A stretch of 64,000 bases of DNA, taken from Gymnopus androsaceus JB14 (Eukaryota; Basidiomycota; Agaricomycetes; Agaricales; Omphalotaceae). The position numbers and the translations under genes are program-made. The notes under the pieces are model-generated. The model ran no database searches. It was not told where the DNA came from and worked only from the letters and a program-made list of their open reading frames with translations. This document shows positions 24,801 through 37,106 of this stretch, piece after piece. The stretch spans positions 496,001-560,000 of the forward strand of contig ML769392.1 of the NCBI GenBank assembly GCA_009733575.1, in the 5' to 3' direction. Each line of letters starts with the position of its first letter. Positions within the stretch are counted from its first letter, which is position 1.

Positions 24801-27800
24801 TTGTCCAGTTGTCAATTCATTCAGTTTCCTGAAAAGGAGGCTGCTGTCGCTTTTCACTGTATGAACTTTGTCAGGCAACAAAAGAAAAAATGAAGCAGTT
24901 TGTTCTTACATCTCTGCCCCTCGTCAATGACCAATACCTTGATAGATAAATTAGGAAAGATATGGCGATACGGAAAAGCAGCATACCTCCCAACGCGGCT
25001 GACTCTTGAAAACTGAGCCAAAGTCTTTCGGGTTAATGAGCGACTCATAAGTGGTCACCAAGACGTGAAACTTAGAACCGGTCGTGCCTGATGCGACCTC
25101 CGAATGGCGTAGTTCAAATTTCTTCACAACATCGCGGGCCTTCGACTCGCCATAGAAAGGAACAACGCGAAGTTTGGGTGCCCATCGTTCGAACTCTCTG
25201 TGTAATCATAAATGAAATTCCATCAGTATGTTTATAAGTAAGATTGATTAGACCGTCACCTAATCCAGTTAGTGATCGTGGAGTTGGGTACGACGACCAA
25301 AGCGGGTCCTGTATTGTCGAACTGCTGCACGATGTGCCCGATGAAGGAAGTAATCTGTACCGTTTTGCCCTATGTCGAAGGATTAAGAGATGGATTCGAT
25401 GAACCGAAACGCAAACTTACGAGGCCCATTTCATCGGCCAAGATACAGGTTTGTTTATTCCACCAGTTTTTGCATAACCAGTTGAATCCATCCACCTTTG
25501 AGTTTTGTTAATGTGGACTTCGATTAAAACATAAAGAGACAGACCTGAAATGGCATCAGCCGTAATTTGGGGTCTTGGCCTAAATCCAGTTGGTCGGCGG
25601 TTTTGATCAGAAGGTTTTTGGGAACTTATCCTTCGGCCGATTTTCAATAACCGCGATCTCTTTCGCGCTGTATTTGGGTATTTGTACTTTCCTAGCCACG
25701 GAAAAACGTATCAGTGCTTCCTGGAAGGCGGGGTACGTTGCATCCATGGGTCTTGGAGGTGCGTCCCAGGTTGCTATCATATTTGTCAAAAAAAAAGTTG
25801 GAGAAACGAGATGTTCAAGTTGCACTTACACTCTTCGTATCCCAGATCCGACCATTTAAAGAAGGCCCAAATCACCAAGCCAATGTGCTTGTGCGGGTCA
25901 AAGTCCTCACCAGTGCGCACCTCGAAGTCATCGACAGACTCGACAAATCCTACTGGCTCTTCCCCTTCGTCGAACGCTGCTCTAACCGCCTCCGTAAGGT
26001 CTTCCGAATCAGATTCATCAGATTCATCATCCTCTGATTGAACCATCAGTCGTTTTTGACGACCTCCTTTGCGCTTCTGTTTAGATTTGGGTTGCGCACG
26101 GGAGGGGTTGAGGCGGAGCTGAACGTCCAGAACTCGGTCAACAGTCTTCCAGCTGATAGGAATTCTGTCTTCGGCATCAACCAAAGCAGATAGCGATGAG
26201 CCCGAGTCGACATCAGGTTTGGAAGGCTTGGCAGAAGAATCGTCCGGAATATCGAAAATACTACTTGGTTCCTCTTCTCTGCGAAGATTGTCATCTGGAA
26301 CTCCACCCAAGAGCTCAACCTTTGTGCCATTCATGGTGAAGTTCTTCAGCTTGGAAAAATTTGTCGAAACTAGCCACATGTGAGGGACCCATTCCGTTCG
26401 TCTATACCCTCTTTCCTGCCACTTGACAAGGTATTCTCTGGGCAAAGGCTCCTTGATATTGAGTGTCAGTACGTTAGACTGGGTGGACCTCGATGGCAGT
26501 CGAAGGATAAGGTCGCCAAGCAAGAATCTTATCGAGACTCCACTGGTAAGAACTGCAATCGCCACAGAACCAATTCGATTGGTAACGGGATGCGAGCGTC
26601 GTTAAATCGTCCTCTATGTCGTCCTGTATGTGTTGATAGTGGGCTAGACGTTTGCACGCGAAACAGCGAAAGAGCAGCTGCACGACCTCTGCAGTGGTGT
26701 TAGGCACTCCAGAAGATGCTGCTTCCATCTGGACGTCGCCTTCCGCATCTTTAGCATGTTCGATCGACGTCGACAGCTCGTTCAATTGGGCAGATTGCCC
26801 GGGCACCATTTCTAAACAACCCATGCAAACACCGCCCTTGGTGCAATAACCTAAGGTAGCAATACATGAGGAAGGGTAAAGATCGATCAACGAATACCCA
26901 CTCACTACATATGAAGTCTGTCATCTCGTTGATGTCTAGGCCAGGCCGCTTTCGGGGACCATCTTTTTCTACGCTGAGCTCTTCTCCCTCGTGCTCCTTC
27001 AGCCATTCAACTCGGTCACGCTCTCGTGCTGCCTTTAGTATTTCTTCTTGGTCGACCCGTGAGAGACAGGACCAGTGTACGGACACCGGACATTTCAAAC
27101 TTGGGAGGATTTCTGTGAATAAGAATACCTAGCAGAAAGATGTAATATCACCCACCAACGGACCCAACCTCCCTTGGACTTTATACGCTCGACTTCATCG
27201 TCCTCCTCTTCTTCTTCATCCGAATTCCTTTTTCGTCGCTTTCCCTTTTTCGCTCGTTTTGTCTCTTTTTGAAGTAACATATGTGCAGGGTTCTCATGAC
27301 ACTTTCCACATCTCAACCAATGCTCTCTGAGCTCTCTCGTGTTCGGATCGGGATCTTCGTCGAATTCATCGACAGAGCGAAAACATCCGTACTCCGGCTT
27401 AGTCCCCGTGTAAGCTTTCTTACCACCGCGACCCTTGCTTTTCCCATTCTCTCTGCCCTTCGAGGCCTTGCCGCGTGTGCTAACACTATATTCATCACTT
27501 TCACTAAGAGCCGACTGCGAAAAGTCTTCATCGTCCAGCCGGATCTTGGTTGGCTTGAGTCGCTGAGAACGACGTCGAGTTCGGGGACCATTCGACTCGT
27601 CATCTTCCGAATCCGAAACAGGATATACCGTCCTACTTCGAGTCTTCCTCGGGCTGAAAGGCAGAGTGGACGACTGCGTTTTGTGGCGCAAGCTCCTTCG
27701 CGTAGCAGGTCTCTCGGATTCCTCTCCACTGTACGGATCTTCTTCGGACTCTGGAACCTCAGATTCGTCGCTGTACTGGCTTCCATGAGCAGAAGACGCG

Positions 27801-28409
27801 CTTATCGAAGCACGCCGTTTGTTGATAGTGAGCCTGAACTGTATACGCCATTTGGGATGAACCTGAGCGCTTGAGGGATCGAATGGCTCGAGATTCCCAT
27901 CTTCCTTTTTTGCGTCTAAAAATCAGAGTGAGAATGCACTTAGGTTATACAAAGAAAAGCACTCACCATAGGCCGCGATGAGATCAGGATATGTTTGAAC
28001 GAATTCTTGGGCTGGAAACTAGCGATTTCACGCGTTAATCATCAGGGAACGCGTCCATTTAAGAGCACTCACGCCGCGAATTGATTCCTTTTTCAAAGCG
28101 ACCATAGTACAAAGGCCCCATGAGATCATCGACAGCTTCTCCAACAACCTCGTCTACTTTGATTGACTTGTCCAATGGAGGAACAAGACTTTCATATAGA
28201 GCCTTGTTTGTTTCAGGAAGACGAGGAAGAGAAACGTAAGGAAGGAGTCGTGGTTTGGTATTTTTGGTAGATTTTTCGTCGGAGCTAGAGGCAATTTCGA
28301 ACCTATTTTCAGGAGGGGAGACAGAAACCATTTCTGGCTCTGATTCAGCCATGACAGTGGACGTTGAAAAGAGCTGAAGAGCAGAAGCGTCAGCAATGAG
28401 TCCGGCCAT
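21848..28409 (-). CDS. Mit1/CHD-like SNF2 chromatin remodeler with PHD-type zinc finger and chromodomain
   Basis: Large nucleosome remodeler resembling S. pombe Mit1 (SHREC heterochromatin complex). From the N-terminus: a Pro/acid region, Cys-rich PHD-type segments (CGKCHENPAH; CPVSVHWSC; GVCMGC .. CFACKRLAHYQHI), a chromodomain-like block (PREYLVKWQERGYRRTEWVP), the SNF2 motor with ILADEMGLGKTVQ, motif II DEGQ, TGTPLNNNMRELFNLMNFL, and a helicase C lobe ending IARAHRFGQKKTCLVFKL. The C-terminus has two short zinc-knuckle-like motifs (CGLCGQRHGPGNC and CAVCDGPLHKLKDC). About 25 exons. Start ATG 28409 (MAGLIADAS); stop TAG 21850-21848. The penultimate intron (22007-21958) is nearly identical to an intron in SF3A2. 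No obvious frame breaks despite the length. It lies head-to-tail with the RNase III-like and HLTF-like genes. Confidence 0.86.
21958..22007 (-). repeat. Introner-like element, copy 1 (50-nt intron)
   Basis: Intron GTACATCTATTG..TGCCATTGTAG separates ..CTTTAG from ATGGTC in the last part of the Mit1-like gene and restores GPLDGLLRAAN. It matches the intron at 47900-47950 base for base apart from about four changes including one indel. The host genes are unrelated and the flanking exons do not match. Confidence 0.88.
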
Positions 28410-28943
28410 CGGCCGGCCACAGCCGTAAAGTGCCGGTAACCCCTTTGGTCACCTATTTTAACATTAATCTACAGTAATGCACTGTACAATTACAAACTCT
28501 TCAATGAAATTAATTCATAGATTCAAATAAATGATCCTGCCACAGTATCATATCTATCTGTCAGTGAGAGCTTTCATATACTTATCGGTTATAATTTTTC
28601 TCGGACTTGTAACCTGTAAGAGACAGGAGTTGAATATACTTTCCAAGTATGGGGTCCAAGTGAAGTGAAGGAGACTACCAAATTCTGCCCCGCTTGATTT
28701 ATTTTTGGGACAGACTTGGGACCTTGGGTGCACCGACAGTCCTTCTGAATTATCGGGTGAGGCATCGGCATACACCCACAGCCTGGTTTTGTCCATCCTT
28801 CAAGGCAGTGATACGGGACGGAGCCAACGGTCACTTAGTTCAGGTTCAGATACGCAAAATGAATCGACTTTTGTTGCGAAAGTCGCGAGTTAACTGGTCC
28901 AACAAAGTCGCCTCCGTTAAAGGACAGCTTGAGGCTAGCTGGA
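28410..28943 (+). other. Intergenic stretch, no supported gene
   Basis: It lies between the start of the Mit1-like gene and the stop of the next minus-strand gene. Open frames of 60-87 codons exist on both strands (for example 28694-28957), but they overlap each other, lack splice support and show no family motif. Confidence 0.5.
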
Positions 28944-29943
28944 TTATAAGAGCATAGTTGTTTTTCTTTGGATTACAAGTATTGATATTAGAATATGTTC
29001 GAAAAATTCATCACGAAACCCGTCAGGAAATATTGTCAGAATTGCGTCTGGTAATGGCGGTGGAGCGAGCACTGGAGGAGGAATAAATGTGGCAAGCTGA
29101 ACGGATAAGCCATCTAGGCCATAACACTACACAGTGTGAATCGAGGACAGCGAACTAAGAAAAAAAACAACTGACAATACACATCGGAGAGCCGTCTTCC
29201 AGTCTTGTTCGACAATCCCATCGCAATCGTACATCACCATGTGTCCAAAACCAGTCTCCCTTGATGAAAGAGCAGAGTTAAGAATAGGCCAAGGATAGTT
29301 GGGCTGCACTCAACTCTGGATGCACTTGAAACCACATTTGAAAGTCGAATGGGTGGCTCACTGACCATGCTGAGCACACCACGGGTATGATGTAAGGATA
29401 CCCTGTTTGCAAGCACAGATGAATTGAGAAGGAAGTCAAGTTTTGGTCAACTCGACTTACTCAAATTCTCCAACAAATTGTAATTCCTCTAGGTTGGTTT
29501 CGGATAAGATCATTTCAACCTTGGTGACAGTCGAGATTGGAAGAAAAGGATTCAAGTTGAGCGAAGCAGAGATTTTATATGAAGGTGATGCATTGGAAGG
29601 AGGTACAAGCAGCATGAAATTCTCTCCCCAGTCTGTGAACGAATAGCTTATCGGATGATTAGGACGATTATGACGCGCGTACCTATGATCAAAACAAACG
29701 AGCTGAGTGTTAATAATCGCGACAATGAGGGGTAACAGTAAATACTGAGGAGGTCGAGCGGCTTCAGAAATATTATAATCAGGAAGTATCGAAGAAACTG
29801 GAGAGGCACTACGGTCAATTTCATCCGTCTCATCAGACGCGTTATGACTGGGCGCAAACAATCAAAAAAGCACCCCGATAATTGCAGGACAAATGCACGC
29901 ACTCTACAGGGGAAACGGTTGGAGTCTCTGCGCCGGAGCTCAT
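28944..29943 (-). CDS. Unrecognised multi-exon protein
   Basis: I do not recognise this protein. ATG at 29943 opens MSSGAETPTVSPV, and a ~50-nt intron leads to DHNASDETDEIDRSASPVSS. A hydrophobic block (YLLLPLIVAIINTQLVCF) follows, then WGENFMLLVPPSNASPSYK and VTKVEMILSETNLEEL. Downstream exons are only partly resolved: one frame gives YPYIIPVVCSAW and another FQVHPELSAAQLSLA. The last exon reads LDGLSVQLATFIPPPVLAPP and DAILTIFPDGFRDEFFEHIL before a TAA near 28946-28944. The consistent composition across the exons and plausible GT-AG junctions support a real gene of about 250-280 residues. It could be a membrane-associated protein. The promoter would be shared with the S-formylglutathione hydrolase gene, only about 95 bp away in divergent orientation. 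Confidence 0.55.
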
Positions 29944-30039
29944 GAGGGTACGAAGAAGAAAGCCACGGTCCGGAAGTCCGGAATAAGATGTTAATCAATC
30001 TATGACGATCCTATCGATTCAACTTGGTTTCAAACAACC

Positions 30040-31376
30040 ATGTCTTCTTCACCCATCCTTGAAAAGGTTTCATCTAATAAGACTTTCGAAGGGGAGCTTA
30101 TCAAGTACAAGTTCAAGGTAAGAAGTCTGCTCGAGAAGCTTTGAACACGCACATACACACAAATACAATCGATAGTCAGCCGCACTCGGTGGTCTTTCAA
30201 CCAACTTCAATCTCTTCCTTCCTTTAAACGCTAGCTCTTCAAACAAGGTAAAAGGCTTCTTTTCTTTCCTTGATAGCATAACCTTACCATTACCGTCCTT
30301 CTCCTCCTCCGCTGCTCCCGCACATCCCTTCACAGGCTCCCGTACTTATTTATCTAGCGGGACTCACATGTACCGAAGAACAAGGGTAAGGGGATAGACT
30401 CTTTCATCTAAAACATGATATGATAGCTGCGTTGCAGAGCTCAGAAGGGTTCATTCATTGGCCCCGCATCGTCTCAAGGGATTGCTTTACTCTTTCCTGA
30501 TACGTCTCCAAGAGGTGCTGGTATCGAGGGCGAAGACGACGATTGGGACTTCGGAACAGGCGCTGGGTCAGTCTTAAGAGCTCGTTATCTTTATTCTCGC
30601 CAACTCTTTTCAGCTTCTACGTGAACGCCACCCACCCAAAGTTTTCGTCTCACTACAACATGTACACTCATGTTATGTTGGAGCTACCTCAAGTCATCGA
30701 AGCGGCTGGGATTCCTATCGTCAGTATTCATTTGGCTCTCTCACACAAGTTCTAATCTTGCTTTGACGTAGGACTGGAAACGACAATCTATCTTTGGGCA
30801 TAGTATGGGTGGGCACGGAGCGTTGACTCTGTACTTATCGTCGCAGAAGCAATATCGCTCGGCATCTGCTTTTGCTCCTATCGCCAACCCCACCAAGTGT
30901 CCCTGGGGAGAAAAGGCCTTTTCAGGTTATCTCCAAGGCGGCATTGAAGAAGCGAAAGAGAAATATGACGCAACTGAACTGATTTCCAAGTCCAAAGAAC
31001 CCGTGCATATCCTCATTGATTTCGTGAGTATAAAATGTTCAATGTCCTCTCACGGCGCTCATCTTTATATTTAGGGTACGGCAGATAACTTTTACAAGCA
31101 AGGACAGCTTTTGCCGGAGAACTTCCTCAAAGCTGCCAGAGATGCAGGCTACGATGAATTCCAAGTACGAGTCCGAAGTCAGGAGGGGTACGATCACAGC
31201 TACTACTTTGTGAGTGTCTGCCATATAGCCATTAATATGTACCACTAGTTGATTAACGACACCGTTCAGATCTCCACTTTTGCCAGCGATCATGTCCACT
31301 GCAAGTAATATTTCGTTGCATTATTACTTTTAACTGACCCTGTTTACTAGTCCACGCCAACTTCCTGAAAGCGTAA
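30040..31376 (+). CDS. S-formylglutathione hydrolase (esterase D family)
   Basis: Hydrolyses S-formylglutathione to formate and glutathione in cytosolic formaldehyde detoxification. ATG at 30040 ([20 protein letters not shown]); about nine exons. Family landmarks: [12 protein letters not shown] (oxyanion-hole region), [20 protein letters not shown], the nucleophile Ser in [11 protein letters not shown], the acid in [11 protein letters not shown] and the catalytic His in YDHSYYF. The last intron, 31301-31350, has a GC donor (GCAAGT) with a normal AG acceptor. Splicing it gives the family C-terminus DHVHFHANFLKA and TAA at 31374-31376. Reading through would instead end at TAA 31306 and lose these residues. 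Length is close to the usual ~280 residues. Confidence 0.92.
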
Positions 31377-32146
31377 CCTCCAAATAGGCAAAAAAAAGAT
31401 TGTATTACAAGTGTTTCGTACTTCTGTAACCTGAGGCATCGTTTCAGGATTGATAACAGTGCAAGTAGTAAAATAATAAATGTATGCGTAAGCAATGAAG
31501 CCACTTCACTTCCCATGATCTTCATATTCGAAAACGTCTCTTTCTTGCGAGGATACATCTTCAGATCGAATACTATATCTTGCTGAAGATACGGTATACG
31601 GTAAGGCCAGGAATGAGTCGAACATACGCATACAGTGTCAAAGCGTCAGTTACAATTGATGCGGATAGTGACTTCTGGCCTGGTATCCCTCTATAACTGG
31701 AGGATGTCGGTATGATCTACTATATCAGCAGTAAAGATATTCTCTTTGGTCACATCTGCGCCTTTCACGATTGGCCTGATACACCGATAAGTTAAGTATT
31801 CGTTCACTGGCCAACTAGTAGAAGTGATGCCAGTCACTTGCCCAAATTCTCCAAAAAATTGTCCTTTAGCTCGGTTTTATATATGCTTGTTGGCAAACGA
31901 GCTTGGAAGACAAAGCATTCAGATTTCGCGACGAATTAGAGATGTGAGACGTGCAAACAAGCTTTGACTGTTCCCGACATCTTCACCTGTCGAATAGTAC
32001 CCTTACAACAACAAAGCGACCAAACTTATGGTGCGCTCACTATTAAAGTCGATCAATAAGTATAGCTCAGTGGATAAAAAAACATATGCAGTAGTACATC
32101 GATGTAACAATGTCCAAGTTTCGATTAGCGTCGGCGGTAAGCAGGC
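31377..32146 (+). other. Intergenic stretch, no supported gene
   Basis: No gene supported. A motif at 31457-31500 (taaaataataaatgtatgcg .. caatgaagc) resembles units of the degenerate repeat at 32147-32335. Confidence 0.5.
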
Positions 32147-32335
32147 AGGGTAGAATAATGAGTAAGAGCAAAGTATGCGAAGCATCCGTAACAGCAGGAG
32201 AAAGACTCGGTAAAATAACACTATCCATGAAGCATCCGGTAATAGCAGAAAGAAGACCCCAGTAGAATAATAATAGCAAATGTATGCGAGTATCAATGAA
32301 GCATCCAGTAACGGCAGAGCAAGGTCCTCAGAAGT
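32147..32335 (+). repeat. Degenerate short tandem repeat containing GAAGCATCC
   Basis: Three imperfect units begin at about 32178, 32229 and 32299, sharing AGCATCC, GTAA-AGCAG and GTAGAATAATA blocks, with spacings of about 50 and 70 bp. A related block occurs at 31457-31500. The GAAGCATCCA core also starts the units of the unrelated-looking 79-bp repeats near 57.5 kb. Confidence 0.6.
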
Positions 32336-32342
32336 TCCACAA

Positions 32343-34448
32343 TTAGATTTTTTCTGCAGGAGAAATAGAAGCGATAATCCGCGATTGGTAGGCGCCCTCG
32401 AGCATTTTGAGATCGCTTGTGATCCAGTAGCTTCGCAAAGCGTCATAGACAGTGGCACGCTGGGAAGGGTGGTGTATCAGCAACGCGCTAACCAAATCCT
32501 TGGCTGAAAACTGAATTTAGTATGGCAATTTTCTGTAGTCTTGCAACGTGAAATACAACCTTCTGGGAGCTCGGACCAAAGAGCTTGATGAAAGTCTACT
32601 TGTCCGCTGACGATCCTTTCTTTGAGTCGGGCTTCGCCTCTTGAATACTGTTCAGAGAATCGAGAATCATCCCGAGAATCAGCCATGTGGCTAAACCAAT
32701 CAGCGCATGAGTTGAATGGAGTGTCGTAATCGAACGGATGTGAGCCACTTGAAATAACGGAAATAGAGTTAGACACCATCGGAAGGAGAGACGAATAGCA
32801 GGCTAGTAGAACAAGTACGCACGAAAGCATAATATACAAGATGATACCGGCGCTCCAACAATCTGAAGGCATCCTGTAGGGTTCGCAGCTACATTAGTAT
32901 CCTTGAACGCTCAATAGGAAGAAGACAAACCCAACGTATCCAAGGTGCTTCTGATCGAGAGCTAGAATACCTTCGGGAGGTAGATACGATACCGTACCGC
33001 AGACGTTGAATGTTTCTTGATAAGATTTTGGTCTGGCGAGCCCAAAGTCTGCGATTTGAATACGAGGATACGGCCCGGGAGCGTGAAGGAGGATGTTTTC
33101 GGGCTAATAGAGTCGTCAATTATCTGGCAAAGTGACTGTGACTAGCGGTCGTTAAAATACCTTCAAGTCTGAGGTAAGGAAGATTGCAATTTAGAATCGA
33201 CGGACAGTTTGGATGGAGAAATCATACCTCGGTGGGATATAGACTTGCCGTGGAGATACGCAAGCCCTTTGAGGAGTTGATACATAATGTACTTTCCTTC
33301 GGGTTCGTGCAAGTTAGACTGGGTATTTGTTTCTGAATAGCTGTTGATGTAGGTAAACAGATCGCCTCCTGTACACAGTTGCAAAAAGATATGACTGCAG
33401 AGTATGAGAAGGAAAATTCTCCAATGCGTTCAAGAGAGTGCATACATGAAGTTTTCGTGTTCTGCCGAATCATATATTCGATTAATATTGGGCTATACGG
33501 AGCGAAATAGCCTATTAGGCAGAGTAAGAGATAGTACGGAGCACTCACATGGTTCAAAGACATTAGTATCCCGACTTCCTTCATGACCTGACGTTCTTGC
33601 CCTTTCCTAGTCTTGATACTCTTGCACGCGACTTGACAGGACCTCGCGGTACTAAACGCTAAATGTACTGTTGCGAATGAACCACTTCCTAGGCACTGTG
33701 AGGTGAGAATGTAGCGACCAATACGCTGAAGAGGACTGAGTAATGACACAAATGGGTACAATATACGTTTTAACTAACCTTTTGAGCTGGTTGTTGAGGA
33801 GGAGTTGATTCGAATACGGTATTTTTTTCCGCGGTATTCTTCCAAACGTGCATACATTTGAATGTCAGGGAGTCTGGGATACGGATTTCGTCTCCATCCA
33901 TGACGATGACCGACGCCTTCCTGACGCGATGATTGTTGATAAATATGCCGTTTTTGGACTGATCCTGTGCGACTCAATCAGAGCGAGTAACCAAGTTTAA
34001 AGAAAGAGCACGTACCTGACAAGACACAACGACTCCACCACTTTGCGAACGAACACTTCAAAACATCCCGAATCAAACTAGAATCTTGTGTACTCGCGAG
34101 AAAAAGGAACATACGCAAAAATAGTGCAATGCAGGCCGGACACTGAACTGTCTGGAATCACATAGGAGCTGGGTAGATATCGTTGAGCGAAGATATTTGA
34201 AATATGCCAGGTATTGCTCACCACCACTCTGGATTTCTTCCGATGGTAATCGGTCTTTTAAGACTCAAGCCAATAACTGAAGATATGTTTAATGTCGATC
34301 ACATCGAAAAAGACAGATATTTACCTTCTTTGCGCCCTTCCTTGACCGTTACAAATTTCGCGCATACATTCGCAATGGAACTTCGAGAGTAGGAAGTTAT
34401 CGTTGGAGGGGATAGGTATGTTTGTGGGCGAGATAGTTGCGTAGCCAT
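32343..34448 (-). CDS. FHA-domain serine/threonine kinase (Cds1/Chk2-like)
   Basis: The N-terminal FHA phosphothreonine-binding domain is assembled from several short exons: ITIGRNPEW, VSGLHCTIFA, then DQSKNGIFINNHRV. A protein kinase domain follows: glycine loop LGSGSFATVHLA, VAIK-type lysine in QVACKSIK, catalytic loop HRDLKPENI, DFGLARPKS, GTVSYLPPEGI, and GMPSDCWSAGIILYIML. This FHA-kinase order matches DNA-damage checkpoint kinases Cds1/Chk2/Rad53. The stop is TAA at 32345-32343. ATG 34448 (MATQLSRPQTYLSPP) is chosen; ATG 34481 is also in frame. The catalytic Asp and Lys of HRDLK are encoded partly by an 8-nt micro-exon at 33161-33168. Other FHA kinases are possible, but the checkpoint group fits best. 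Confidence 0.86.
33161..33168 (-). other. 8-nt micro-exon encoding the kinase catalytic loop
   Basis: Minus-strand exon ACTTGAAG sits between an intron ending ttacctcag and one starting gtatttta. CACCGAG + ACTTGAAG + CCCGAAAAC restores H-R-D-L-K-P-E-N. Skipping it breaks the frame and removes the catalytic Asp. Confidence 0.88.
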
Positions 34449-34677
34449 ATGTCCTGGAAGAGTAATTTCGAGAGCTTTCAAGGAGCAGGAAAGAACTTGG
34501 AAAGAAAGAAACGCGCATCACGTTTTAATAGCCTCTCAGAGTGTCACGTGCAACGTGTTGTGGGCGCTAAACCGACTGAATCCGAGCATACTCGAAGTAA
34601 ACTACATAGCTACATTCGTATACATCGCATAGAACTCGAAAAGAAACGTTGTATCTACTGTCTGGGCGACTACACCG

Positions 34678-37040
34678 TCAATCGTATCCCTTCCCACTTC
34701 TCTGTTTTACTCGCTTGGGCTTTTTGTGCTTTTTACTACTCAAGTCTCGATCGTTGCTAGCCAATACGGATGCCATCCTCGCATATTTCGGTTGAATCAC
34801 GGTCCCGTTATTAGCAACCGAGTTCTGATGTGGAAAAGCAGTGGCCCGAGAAAATTCTTTCCCTCCGTGCACGACCCCATTCGCGTAAACAGCCCCCGCA
34901 GCAGACTTGTCGTCAAAAAATTGTTGATCCAATGCCTGCGATTTCTGTCCTTGACCAAGAGCAGGAAGAATCGATTGCGAAAGAGGAGCTGATGCAACAA
35001 AAGTGTCCGCGTCTTTGCCCACTCGAGTCACTGGAGCCTTCTTTTTGCCAGCCACTCGTCGGATTGAGATCTCATGAGTCTCAGCATTGAAGTCCTTTTC
35101 ATCAACTCCCGGAGTCGGATGACAGAACAGCAGCTTGCCGTTCACGTAGTCCTTTAGGATGTATCGTGCGGCACGGGCTTCGTCCGGATTACCCTGGCCG
35201 GATCGCGTATAACCGCGAGCAACTAAGGGAATACGCGTCAAATTCCGCGAAACAATTCATGAATGCAGCTTACTAGCATAGGCAATCAAGAAATTTTCAG
35301 CTGTAACCTGCCCATTTCCGCCTTCTTCAATTCCTCGTACTTTTATTGAAAGTCCATACGTAGCCTCGAGCACTTCCTTGGGAATTCGTTGCACGACCAA
35401 GGAGACTGGAGCGGTGTACTCTTTCATCTGATCGATAGGAAGCACACCGTCACAGACCAGCGCCGCTTTCGTTGTAGCAAATTGAGGGAACACCAGACCT
35501 GGACAATCGCATAGCACGATCGAGTCAGATAGATGGATTGTCTGAAAATGCTTTGTTTTTCCAGGAGTCGAGGAGACGCTGACTTTCTTTTCGCCCAACA
35601 AGGAATTGATGGTGCTGGATTTTCCGACGTTGGGATAGCCAACAAGACCGACCATCAACTTTGGTGGAGGGTTGCCGGAGGCGTCAGCAAAAGCTAGAGC
35701 TCCTTAGCATAGAGAACAGAGACGAATATAATTGAAATACATACCACTTAAATCGGGAGACTTTTTCACAAAGAGATCCTCTAATTCCAATACCGACAAG
35801 ACACGAGCTCTTGGATCTATATCTTCGACATCCTCTTCATCCGCAGAAAGATAATAATCTTCGTCAGTGGAAACACTCTCCGAATTAGAGTCGTCTCCGG
35901 GAACGTTTGGTTCGTCCTCAGAGCTATCCTCCTCTTCCTCTTCTGCTGCTTCAGGTTCGGTTATACTTTCCTGCGCTTTGAGAGCAGCTTCACGACGCGC
36001 TTCTTGGATTGCGGCTGCATTCGCCGCAGAAAAGAAAGCATACTGGATGCCTTGTGAATCGAAATAATCAGCCCATATCACCCTAGAAGGAGATGTACTG
36101 TTTCAGGCATTATTCGTATATTATCAAAAGACTAGCACTGACCTTTGCCGTCGAGTCAACAAGTCCGCTTTGTTGAATGAGCAGTAAGCTCCGTCGTATC
36201 CCTTTTCCAGTCCCTTTTTCTCCTTCAGGTCCTTCGACATCGCCTATGTAGTCTTCCAGATCTTCACAACGGAATCGCAGAGGATTTCGGGCGTCAACGA
36301 TTTGGACGATTAGATGAGAACGCTCCAGGACACGCCACAGTTGTCGCCAGACTTCCAAATTACGCTCAAATGGTGTAAGTAGAAAGTTTTCCTCTTCCTG
36401 CAGCCTGCAAAGAATAAGGAGACTGAACACAAGAGATTAGAATTAATTTCATACACTGCCAATCCTCTGCGCCAGTCCAAGAACGCAGCCTTTTCCTGCC
36501 TCTCAAGTTCGACAGGAGTCATTGATTTGGTCCAAGGAGGCCTCCTAGGAACCCTCAGTCGCTGCTTATTTTCTTGATGCTTCTTCAAGGTCTTCTTCTC
36601 TTCGACTTCGCTTAGCAAATAAGGATTTTGAGATGTATCTGCCGATTGTTGGATGACCCTAACGTTCCTACGTTCTAAATCAATCAGCCTTAATCATAAC
36701 TAATACTCATTGAAATAATCACCTGCAGTAAAGTCAGTTTCAGCCAATTGAGCCGTAGCTGAGGAATTCATCTAGATCTCGTTCTTGTGTTACAGATTTT
36801 AGTCGGGAAGTTGAATCAACATCTGTGGTATACTAAGCAATAAAGTGAGCGAAATAATTTCGAGGTATAGAAGGCACGGATTGACGCACCATCCCAGATT
36901 CCTGCATTCTCCGTGCATCCTTGACCTTTCTATTGATGATCGCTCGACCGAGGCCACTGGGATTAGGATCTCTTGCTTTGGTAGGCTGTTGAAATATGAA
37001 TGAGTACGAGAGCAGATGAGCCAGGAATATCGCTTGCCAT
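34678..37040 (-). CDS. LSG1: Lsg1-type circularly permuted GTPase, 60S ribosome export/maturation
   Basis: Cytosolic GTPase that releases the Nmd3 export adaptor from pre-60S subunits. The N-terminal conserved block is PTKARDPNPSGLGRAIINRK. The permuted G domain follows, with G4 (NKAD) before G1 (GYPNVGKSS) and G3 (DCPG), an acidic stretch in between, and a Lys-rich C-terminus ending KRVKQRSGKGYD at stop 34678. About seven exons. The frame shifts twice as sequenced: around 36760-36768 (DEF to ATAQLAETDFTA) and at 36175, exactly in front of NKAD, where one base is extra. The start is uncertain. ATG at 37040 followed at once by a GC-AG intron (37037 to about 36986) would give MPTKARDP. The alternative ATG at 37099 reads through that segment. 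Confidence 0.85.
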
Positions 37041-37106
37041 GATCGTTCGGTGCAAGAGTTTGTAATCAAAAAAAGATCAAAGCGTAATTCCCGAGCCATG
37101 TGGGCT

